Below are positions 9,142 to 14,871 of a stretch of DNA of 64,000 nucleotides, one piece after another (the first letter of the stretch is position 1; each line of letters opens with the position of its first letter). The stretch comes from Segniliparus rugosus ATCC BAA-974 (GTDB taxonomy: Bacteria; Actinomycetota; Actinomycetes; Mycobacteriales; Mycobacteriaceae). Under the pieces are notes generated by a model that saw only the letters and a list, made by a program, of their open reading frames with translations, searched no databases and had not been told where the DNA came from. Position numbers and translations under genes: made by a program. The stretch is taken from NCBI RefSeq assembly GCF_000185725.2, contig NZ_KI391954.1:434001-498000 (forward strand), in the 5' to 3' direction.

Positions 9142-9509
9142 AGTCCTTCCGCCGCTCTGCGTTCGGCCTGCGCGGCGAGCGCCCGTTTGATCTGGTTCTT
9201 CTCGGCGTCACCGGGCGCGAACCGGAACAACCGGACTTCGGGCAGGAACTCCTCGTCGCGTTGGCGCATGTACTCGCCGTCCGCGACCTTCGGCCAATCC
9301 GGCACCCCGTAGGTGAGGTTCAATCCGAGGTCTTCCCCGAACCCCGGCACGATATCGCCCAACGAGGGCACTTGCGCCAAGAGCGGGGAGACGACCTCAG
9401 CGCACCAGGCTTGCGCCTCGACTCCCGGCCTTCCGCAACGCCCACCCGAGCTTGCGCCCCAGCACCGGCTCGCGCTGCAAGTACACCTCGCGCACCAGGC
9501 CCCGCCCAT
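9138..9509 (-). CDS. 3' part of an apparently frameshifted operon gene
   Basis: The sensible part of this frame begins near 9420 (VEAQAWCAEVVSPLLAQ) and runs to a stop that overlaps the ATG of the 756-residue gene (ATGA). That overlap is the same coupling seen at most other junctions in this operon. The first 30 codons after the ATG at 9509 overlap the upstream frame and read as Cys/Arg-rich noise. The likeliest reading is that 9138-9420 is the natural C-terminus of the protein begun at 10104, displaced by one base near 9418-9430. The restored protein would be about 320 residues. Confidence 0.5.
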   Translation of the reverse strand: MGGAWCARCTCSASRCWGASSGGRCGRPGVEAQAWCAEVVSPLLAQVPSLGDIVPGFGEDLGLNLTYGVPDWPKVADGEYMRQRDEEFLPEVRLFRFAPGDAEKNQIKRALAAQAERRAAEGL

Positions 9510-10104
9510 CGACCTCGACCATCACATCCCCGACCGCAGCCGTCGTGTGCAGCGTGAACCTGTACGTGCGTTTGCGGTCGCGGTGCGCGGTGAGGTCGTC
9601 CAGGTCGTTCTTGCCGCGCCTCGCCTTCGCGCGCTCCAACAGGAGCTTCGCGTCGTGGATCGCGCCCTCCACCTGGTCGCTCAACCTCGCCCCCGTGGGC
9701 CGGTACGGCAAATCCTCCGGGCCTGGCGGGGGGATGCTCGGATCGAGGAACGACGTCGCGTGCGCGATGTAGCGCCGCGCAAGCCACATCGCCCCCTCAT
9801 AGGCCGCGATGATGAACTCGCCACCGCCCACCGTCAACCGCAGCAAACCGTAGTCGGGGTCGTCCCACTGGCCGCGCTTCGGAGCGCCGCTGATGTCCAC
9901 CGCCCCGGCGAACGTCGGGGCCTGGAACGACACCCCGCCCCCGACAATGAAATTCTCGTGCTGGTCGAACTCCGCGACCAGCCTGTCCCCGGCCTCCGCG
10001 ATCCGAACCTCCCGCTCGTCGCGGCCCTCGTACCAGCCCTCGGGGCGCTTGCGGACCATCCACTCGTTCGCCTTGCCCTGCCACACCCCATCAGGCTCCG
10101 TCAT
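9397..10104 (-). CDS. Operon protein of unknown function, 5' part before a likely frameshift
   Basis: This 235-residue frame starts with an ATG overlapping the upstream stop and has a strand-rich body (EGRDEREVRIAEAGDRLVAE, then repeated beta segments) with a conserved-looking Trp/Arg-rich centre. It ends abruptly in GSRGASLVR inside a region where the other frame takes up a coherent sequence that runs to the next gene. Removing one A in the GCCGGGAGTCGAG stretch (near 9418-9430) would join the two into about 320 residues. No known domain is recognised and there is no signal peptide. In this operon it could be a chaperone-like partner of an ESX substrate, but nothing proves that. Confidence 0.6.
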   Translation of the reverse strand: MTEPDGVWQGKANEWMVRKRPEGWYEGRDEREVRIAEAGDRLVAEFDQHENFIVGGGVSFQAPTFAGAVDISGAPKRGQWDDPDYGLLRLTVGGGEFIIAAYEGAMWLARRYIAHATSFLDPSIPPPGPEDLPYRPTGARLSDQVEGAIHDAKLLLERAKARRGKNDLDDLTAHRDRKRTYRFTLHTTAAVGDVMVEVDGRGLVREVYLQREPVLGRKLGWALRKAGSRGASLVR

Positions 10105-10445
10105 CGCATGACCTTCCCGATGTCCTCGCCCGAAGCTGCGTCCGTGCCGGTGGTCAAATCGATGCCCTGGAAAGTCGAGGCCAACGTGTCATTGGCCTTC
10201 TCGGAAGCCTTCGCGTCCCGGTCCTGCGAAGCCGACAGCAACGCGGAGAGCGCTTCCTTGACCGCATAGCTGGCCTCGTCGTCCGCGCCGCCAAGCTCGG
10301 GCCTGCGAGACAGGGCCTCATTCGAATCACGCGAGCAGTTCCGCACAGCCTCCTGAGCCTCCAAGGCCAGCACACGAGCACGATCCGGATCGAGATAGAC
10401 ATCAGCCAGCGGAGCGGGATTCGACGGATGGGACGACTCAGCCAC
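10101..10445 (-). CDS. Small helical protein, possible WXG100-like
   Basis: The product is 114 residues, starting at GTG 10445. After a short Pro/Asp-containing start it is almost entirely helical and Ala/Asp/Ser-rich (LALEAQEAVRNCSRDSNEAL, then a second helical block). It has the length of a WXG100 protein but no W-x-G turn. It overlaps the next gene by four bases (ATGA at 10101-10104). A role as secretion partner or chaperone for an operon product is plausible but unsupported by motif. Confidence 0.55.
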   Translation of the reverse strand: MAESSHPSNPAPLADVYLDPDRARVLALEAQEAVRNCSRDSNEALSRRPELGGADDEASYAVKEALSALLSASQDRDAKASEKANDTLASTFQGIDLTTGTDAASGEDIGKVMR

Positions 10446-10606
10446 GCGCCACCGCCGAAGGAGGCAAGAGCCGCGCGAGCAGCCCTATGGGCGAGAGCAT
10501 GTGTTCTCCGAATCCGAGCCGAGGCACGCTTAAACCCCAGCTCTCAACGAGCAATTCCAGGCAGCGTAACCCATTACGGTCCAGGCCGCGCGCCGTGCCC
10601 GCACGA

Positions 10607-10735
10607 TCACGAATCCTCGCCGATGGTTCGCACGCGTCCCGCCCGATACAAGCGGGCTGCGTGCCAGCACAACCAACCGAGAACACCGAGCACCACGACC
10701 AGGACGAACACCCCCCACGCCCCGAGCAGGCTCAC
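10607..10735 (-). CDS. 42-residue single-pass membrane protein
   Basis: A short frame from GTG 10735 to TGA 10607-10609 encodes one strongly hydrophobic helix (VSLLGAWGVFVLVVVLGVLG) followed by Trp, Cys and an Arg-rich tail, which would place the tail in the cytoplasm. The GTG overlaps the stop of the upstream two-helix membrane protein gene (GTGA, 10732-10735), as elsewhere in the operon. Size and hydrophobicity make it a convincing small membrane protein, with unknown function. The 160 bases that follow, up to 10446, hold only short frames that I do not regard as convincing genes. Confidence 0.6.
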   Translation of the reverse strand: MSLLGAWGVFVLVVVLGVLGWLCWHAARLYRAGRVRTIGEDS

Positions 10736-11106
10736 GACCTGCCCCTCTCGCGATGAACCTCGACACTGATCGGCGCCACATCGATATCGCTGGCACGGGG
10801 CCTCGGCAACCCATCTGATCCGACCCGCTCAGACGAGACGAAGCGACTCGTGCGCACCTCATCGTTCTCGGGGACGGCCAGGCCAGCGCCAGGCGCAGTC
10901 GGCCCAGGCTCCGCTGCTGTCGTCTTGCCCTTATCGCGGCCCATGAACTGGCCCACTGCCATCCCGACCAGGGCGAACGCCACCACCGCGAGCACGTACA
11001 CCCAGGCAGAAGGCACGTGACGGTGCCCCTGACCCGCCGTGTTGAGGGCGACGGCCACGACTATCCCGACAGCCGCGCCGACCAGGATAGGGGTTGATTT
11101 GCTCAT
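10732..11106 (-). CDS. Two-helix membrane protein
   Basis: The ATG at 11106, preceded by GGGAGATGAG, is preferred; the longer frame upstream adds only a polar segment that overlaps no feature. The 124-residue product has two hydrophobic helices (PILVGAAVGIVVAVALNTA at about 5-23 and WVYVLAVVAFALVGMAVGQF at about 34-53). A polar tail with Thr/Pro/Gly and Arg/Ser follows. It probably forms a membrane hairpin with a cytoplasmic C-terminus. It is the second gene of the operon and is coupled to the next small membrane protein by a GTGA overlap. Function unknown. Confidence 0.65.
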   Translation of the reverse strand: MSKSTPILVGAAVGIVVAVALNTAGQGHRHVPSAWVYVLAVVAFALVGMAVGQFMGRDKGKTTAAEPGPTAPGAGLAVPENDEVRTSRFVSSERVGSDGLPRPRASDIDVAPISVEVHRERGRS

Positions 11107-11140
11107 CTCATCTCCCGAAATGCCTTGTGAGCTGGATTTT

Positions 11141-11287
11141 TCAGTCTTGAACGAACTGAATCCTGACCTTGTCGGAATGGCCATCGACCCTGGTCACGCT
11201 TTCGACCCGCCAACCGTCGCGCCCGTAAAACGATGATTCGCTGTCGACGTTGTTCTCGTACGTCGTCACGGTCTTGTATCGGGCCAT
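11141..11287 (-). CDS. 48-residue protein, DUF4177-like
   Basis: An ATG at 11287 sits behind a very strong ribosome site (AAAAAGGAGGGCTGAC). The short product, MARYKTVTTYENNVDSE at the start, has a YGRDGWRVESVTRVDG core reminiscent of small DUF4177-type proteins (a Y-G-x-x-G-W-E-x-V-x-V pattern). It is the first gene of the minus-strand operon that runs to the left edge. The role is unknown. The upstream 60 bases contain near-repeats of GAAACTT/GAAACTC/GAACTGA, a possible operator. Confidence 0.6.
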   Translation of the reverse strand: MARYKTVTTYENNVDSESSFYGRDGWRVESVTRVDGHSDKVRIQFVQD

Positions 11288-11539
11288 GTCAGCCCTCCTT
11301 TTTCAGTTCAGAGTTTCAAGTTTCAGTGTTTTGGACGCGGCGCGGGGCCGCGCACCAAGGGTAACCCCTCGTGGAACCGAGAAAACAAGCAGGGCATATA
11401 TCGCTATAGACATGCTTTGAACTGGGAATATAAGACAAGATCGGGCCTCTCGACTTAATAACTGAATAAAGTTGTGTTTGAACGAAAACACGCCTCAGGG
11501 CGAACGTGACCGCATGTTGGCTGCCGCGACCCTGGGCTC
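11288..11539. promoter_or_regulatory. Divergent intergenic region between the ESX-type operon and an XRE gene
   Basis: These 252 bases lie between two divergent starts and should hold both promoters. An AT-rich part around 11385-11480 includes the 18-base sequence ACATGCTTTGAACTGGGA at 11410-11427, which recurs exactly at 13401-13418. No consensus promoter pair is clear enough to name. The XRE protein encoded at 11540 is the natural candidate to bind here (inference). Confidence 0.45.
11410..11427 (+). repeat. 18-bp direct repeat, copy 1
   Basis: ACATGCTTTGAACTGGGA is identical at 11410-11427 and 13401-13418, in the same orientation and in non-coding DNA on both sides of the XRE/methyltransferase/ribbon-helix-helix module. 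A degenerate third version (GGCTTTGACCTGGGGTTATG) lies at about 13481-13500. It could be an operator or a scar of module insertion. Confidence 0.7.
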
Positions 11540-11989
11540 ATGACCCCTGACCGCGCCATTCGGGGCCTCGACCTCGCACCGCTCGTCAAAGCCCGCGCCA
11601 AACACAAGATGAGCCGATCCGAGCTCTCCCGCCTCACAGGCCTCTCCACGAGCACGATCCAGAAATGGGAATCCGGCGAGGTCTCCCCGAACATCGAGAC
11701 CGTCACAAAAGCCGCCGCAGCCCTCCGCGTCCCGCTACGCCGACTCATAAAAGTCCCGGTCAGGCAACGCACCCTCGCGGACTGGCGTCACCTCGCCGGA
11801 CTCAGCCAAACAAAAACCGCACGCGCCCTCGGCCTCACAACCCCCGCCTACGCCGCCCTCGAACGAGGCGAAACCAAACTCACCCCCGAGAAAGCCGCAC
11901 GGCTCGCCCAACTACTCGGAGCAACACCCGATCAACTCTCCGAAGCATGGGCGCGGGCGCACAACCGACCCCCAGGAGCACCAGCCTAA
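11540..11989 (+). CDS. Tandem XRE-family HTH regulator
   Basis: The 149-residue protein consists of two helix-turn-helix modules in a row. Residues about 14-68 read as a classic XRE domain (MSRSELSRLTGLSTSTIQKW with ESGEVSP), and residues about 78-135 as a second (LAGLSQTKTARALGLTTPAY with ERGETKLTPEKAARLAQLLG). No sensor or protease domain is attached. It is transcribed away from the minus-strand ESX-type operon and towards the methyltransferase gene, which is convergent with it (28 bases between stops). It probably binds the divergent intergenic region at 11288-11539. Two HTH units in one chain could bind as a pseudo-dimer. Confidence 0.8.
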   Translation: MTPDRAIRGLDLAPLVKARAKHKMSRSELSRLTGLSTSTIQKWESGEVSPNIETVTKAAAALRVPLRRLIKVPVRQRTLADWRHLAGLSQTKTARALGLTTPAYAALERGETKLTPEKAARLAQLLGATPDQLSEAWARAHNRPPGAPA

Positions 11990-12017
11990 CCCCAGCGGGG
12001 GCCGTGCCAGCAAGCCA

Positions 12018-13061
12018 TCAATTATTCGTGACGGCGTGGCTCTTGACGGCGTTCTCGACTGCTTCCCGCGCGAGATCGCTCGCTGAGACACCGAGACTGG
12101 TGGCGGCGAGCCGTAGCCGCTTCGATAACCCCCTCGGGACCAGGATTCCGACACGAGCGAATGGCGCTGGATCGACCCGGCCCACTGGTTTCGTCGCGGC
12201 AGCGATCAAAGCTCGCGCGAGGAGCGGCGGCACAGCGTTGCCGCATTGGAGTCTGGCCGAGTTCACGCCTCCGCTCCATGGGAAGTCAGGTCGGAACGAT
12301 TGCAATGCGGCGCATTCCGAGACGGTGAACGTCCGCCGATCACCATCCCCGAATTCCCATTGCGGCGCACGGCGCGTGATGGTGACACTCGGCTGGTCGA
12401 GTCCGCGCATCGTCCGGCCACGCTCCTGCGCCGTCCGCGCACCAACTGGTCCGCTCCCCGAATAATTCGAGCGCTGAACCCTACCGTCCGAGTGGGCGAA
12501 CACGACGCTCATCGGAGTCACTTCACCAGGCCAGGGAAGTTCGACTTTGCCGAGCCGGGAGGCGATCAACACCGCACGCTTCCTTGACTGCGGCACACCG
12601 AAATAGGATGCGTCGAGAACACCGACATCGACCGCATAGCCGAGCTGGCGTAGCCGATCCGAGTACGCCCGCCACACGGGAAGGACGGTCGGCACCTGCT
12701 CCATACACACCCACTCAGGTTTAAGAATCTTGATCCAGCGCAGAGGTTCAACGGTGAGCCGCGTCCGCCGATCAAGAGCTGGCGTGTTGCCCCGAACGGC
12801 GCTCAGCACACGATCCAACGCGGCCCTGCCCGCCCCTGACCCTGCCACAGAGAAGCTTTGGCATGGCGGGCTCGCGGTGATCCCGACGATGCCGCTGTAG
12901 TCGCTCGGGTCGAGCAAGGTGACATCCGCCTGTACGACATTGTGACCAGCCGCGCGAGAGGTCGCCGCAGCGTCAGGATCGATCTCCACGCCCACATGAG
13001 GAACACCAGGGCCGAGACCCTCCAACCAACCACCCACCCCCGAGAAAAGATCGAGGATCAA
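12018..13061 (-). CDS. C5 cytosine DNA methyltransferase
   Basis: The 347-residue protein carries C5-methyltransferase motifs in order. Motif I is LDLFSGVGGWLEGL at the start and motif II includes GVEIDPDAA. Motif IV is PPCQSFS, with catalytic Cys67, motif VI is CMEQVP, motif VIII QSRKRAVLIA, and motif X is near GNAVPPLLARAL. It should transfer a methyl group from AdoMet to cytosine. The start is a TTG at 13061 overlapping the stop of the ribbon-helix-helix gene (TTGA). The tail (about 300-347) is ribbon-helix-helix-like, KRLRLAATSLGVSASDLARE. No restriction enzyme gene is adjacent, so it is probably an orphan methylase of the mobile element, used for protection or regulation. Confidence 0.9.
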   Translation of the reverse strand: MILDLFSGVGGWLEGLGPGVPHVGVEIDPDAAATSRAAGHNVVQADVTLLDPSDYSGIVGITASPPCQSFSVAGSGAGRAALDRVLSAVRGNTPALDRRTRLTVEPLRWIKILKPEWVCMEQVPTVLPVWRAYSDRLRQLGYAVDVGVLDASYFGVPQSRKRAVLIASRLGKVELPWPGEVTPMSVVFAHSDGRVQRSNYSGSGPVGARTAQERGRTMRGLDQPSVTITRRAPQWEFGDGDRRTFTVSECAALQSFRPDFPWSGGVNSARLQCGNAVPPLLARALIAAATKPVGRVDPAPFARVGILVPRGLSKRLRLAATSLGVSASDLAREAVENAVKSHAVTNN

Positions 13062-13207
13062 ACTTGGCCGAGCTCCGCGAGCTTCTTCTCCAAGGCTTCG
13101 ATGACGAAGTCCTGGAGGCTGGTGTTCTCAGTGATCGCCGCGATCTTCACCCTCCGGTGCAAGGCGGCGCTCATACGGATAGTGAGCTTCGTCGGTTCGT
13201 CGTCCAT
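13058..13207 (-). CDS. Ribbon-helix-helix DNA-binding protein
   Basis: This 49-residue frame starts at ATG 13207. KLTIRMSAALHRRVKIAAIT followed by NTSLQDFVIEALEKKL is the typical Arc/MetJ/HicB-type pattern: a strand that pairs in the dimer, then two helices. It ends on the TTG start of the methyltransferase, so the two are co-translated. It may repress its own operon or act as an antitoxin-like regulator; no toxin gene is next to it. The C-terminus of the methylase has a similar ribbon-helix-helix signature. Confidence 0.7.
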   Translation of the reverse strand: MDDEPTKLTIRMSAALHRRVKIAAITENTSLQDFVIEALEKKLAELGQV

Positions 13208-13374
13208 GACCAGAAATCTATCGGCCATCAAGAGGGAGGGCTGGCAAGCCAGCGTCCTCCGGCGTGTCGCCCGAAGGCTCGGAACAAAGGGGATGAGCCA
13301 GGCTCATACCCTCGACCTAGAGGATGCACGCTTGGCGTACCTCATGGTGGGCGGTCGAACCGCGAGCCCTGCCG

Positions 13375-13795
13375 CGAGCAAATCTGCGACCATCCTGGAA
13401 ACATGCTTTGAACTGGGATTATCGTGTGTTGCGAGCAGTTTCGGGCGTAGTATTGCTCGCGGATTCCGAGGTGGGAGATAGGCTTTGACCTGGGGTTATG
13501 GTCTGTGACAGCTTGGTGGCGAGTGATTTTCGAGGAAAAGTCCTATAGAGGCCGTATGGAATATTTTCCCTCCCTCTCGTCCAGTGGTTGGAGAGAATTT
13601 TTTCAACACTCCTCCTAGCTCATATAGGGGCATAATTGCTCGTGGCATGACTATATTCCCTGTTCAGGCAGCGTTTTTGTCGCGAGCAATTCTGGTTCGG
13701 GATTTGCTCGTGGTTTCTATCGCCGCAGGTCAAGGCTTTTTTTGACGAGCCGTTTCGGTTCGGGATTTGCTCGTATGGGGCCTTGTTTTTGCTCG
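13375..13795. repeat. Iteron-like TTGCTCG cluster with three 28-bp palindromic units
   Basis: TTGCTCG or CGAGCAA-type sites occur at 13375, 13432, 13453, 13636, 13683, 13704, 13767 and 13789. Six of the arms form three units of exactly 28 bp with inverted ends CGAGC(A/C)...TTGCTCG and a 14-base spacer (13432-13459, 13683-13710 and 13746-13773). The last two share the inner sequence GGTTCGGGATTTGCTCGT. Regular length and repeated inner sequence point to a specific DNA-binding protein. Confidence 0.65.
13401..13418 (+). repeat. 18-bp direct repeat, copy 2
   Basis: Exact copy of the sequence at 11410-11427, here just before the first 28-bp palindromic unit. The pair brackets the XRE/methyltransferase/ribbon-helix-helix module. 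Confidence 0.7.
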
Positions 13796-13890
13796 CGTCC
13801 GGTGTTGTCGCGAAGACTGGTGATGGTCGTCACCCTATTTGGGGTTGGTCTGGAGGCCCCGATCAAGACGATTATGATGGCCGTCATATG

Positions 13891-13935
13891 AAAAACCCTG
13901 CCTAGGACATGAGGCGAGGCTCACAACCTAGGCAG
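13891..13935 (-). terminator. Rho-independent-type terminator of the 302-residue gene
   Basis: Arms CTGCCTAGG (13898-13906) and CCTAGGCAG (13927-13935) form a perfect 9-bp stem around a 20-base loop. Read on the minus strand the stem is followed by GGTTTTT, which fits transcription ending just after the gene that stops at 13951. Confidence 0.65.
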
Positions 13936-13950
13936 AGTTGAAGGAAGGGG

Positions 13951-14859
13951 TCAGGCGGCTTCCCGCTCACGCCTCCGAGCGGAGGCCACCGACCGCCCGT
14001 AAGCCGCCCGCGAGGCCACCACCCACTCCGGCGTGCCGATCAAAAGGTTCGGGGCGTCGCGGCGAGTCGGATACCCGAGCACCAACGTCGCCAGAATCAA
14101 CTCCCCATTCGACACATACCGCCCAAGAGCGTCCTCAACAGCATGCTTGACCACATAACTCGACGGGCTCTCCTCTGTCGCCTCGTCGCAAGCCGGGTAA
14201 TAACGGGCGAGATGGTCCACGACCTCCTGAACATGGCGTGCGGGGAGGTCTTCGAGAAGATCACGGCATGCGCGTTGCGCTGCCCGCCAGAGATGAATGT
14301 TGCTGGCCGAGCCCTCGACCCCGAGGGCCGACAGTTCCCCGTGGGCGAGCAGAGCGGAGCCGAGCCTGGCCCGCGTCACCTCGACGGGGGCGAGCCAGCG
14401 GGCGGTCACACCCGCAGCGGTGAATCCCCAGTCCTGGCCGTAGGGCCTGCGGCGAGCCGTCTCAGCGGCCCACACCGCAGCCGGGACGCTGACGGTCTCT
14501 TCGCCGTCCTCTGTCTCGCCGATACGGTGGCCTGCGGCGGCGAGCGCGGCTTTGAATTCGAGTCCTCCGATGTATTCGACGCCGAGGTCGTTGCAGATAA
14601 AATCCCAGAGTTCGCGGACCCTGACCTTTGGGTTCGGGGTCTCAGCTGCTGGGAACCGCTCCGCTATCGCTTGGGCCGCGAGGACCACAAGGCGCCAATC
14701 CGCCTCACCGAGCAGGGCTTTCGCCTCACCGAGGTCGGAGCACAGGTCCGGGTAGGAAGGGAGCTCGGCGGCGACATGCAGCGGATCGGGGTCATTGACC
14801 TGGCGGTATGCGGCTTTCTCTCCGTCGACGTAGAAGGATTTTTCGACTGGGAATCTCAT
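13951..14859 (-). CDS. Mobile-element protein of unknown function
   Basis: The 302-residue product begins MRFPVEKSFYVDGEKAAYRQ and is rich in Ala, Arg and Leu helices with several Trp. It has no membrane segment, signal or metal-binding motif. Its start lies 12 bases after the primase/helicase stop, so both are in one transcript, and it is followed by a terminator. Position suggests a replication accessory or regulatory role in the integrated element; no family is recognised. Confidence 0.6.
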   Translation of the reverse strand: MRFPVEKSFYVDGEKAAYRQVNDPDPLHVAAELPSYPDLCSDLGEAKALLGEADWRLVVLAAQAIAERFPAAETPNPKVRVRELWDFICNDLGVEYIGGLEFKAALAAAGHRIGETEDGEETVSVPAAVWAAETARRRPYGQDWGFTAAGVTARWLAPVEVTRARLGSALLAHGELSALGVEGSASNIHLWRAAQRACRDLLEDLPARHVQEVVDHLARYYPACDEATEESPSSYVVKHAVEDALGRYVSNGELILATLVLGYPTRRDAPNLLIGTPEWVVASRAAYGRSVASARRREREAA

Positions 14860-14871
14860 TCCTGCTCGCCC

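Larger units (their letters stand above)
13208..13950. other. 743-bp AT-richer non-coding region, possible replication origin of the element
   Basis: No credible gene is present. The stretch is visibly AT-richer than its surroundings, especially 13550-13640 (GGAATATTTT and GAATTTTTTCAACAC segments). It contains eight copies of TTGCTCG or its complement between 13375 and 13795, one copy of the 18-bp repeat, and a terminator at its right end. The neighbouring replication protein (primase/helicase) makes an origin with iteron-like binding sites the simplest explanation; multi-operator regulation is the alternative. Confidence 0.5.

Noticed and set aside
10438-10686. Minus-strand frame of 82 codons between the small membrane protein and the 114-residue protein
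   Set aside because: Composition is irregular with no domain, and it overlaps the better 42-residue membrane protein frame. A short final part (MLSPIGLLARLLPPSAVARG) could be real but is not supportable.
12858-13481. Plus-strand frame of 207 codons over the methyltransferase start and the repeat region
   Set aside because: It is antisense to recognised genes and reads through the RHH gene and repeats without any motif.
13375-13795. CRISPR array
   Set aside because: Repeat units are palindromic, irregularly spaced and too few, with no cas genes.
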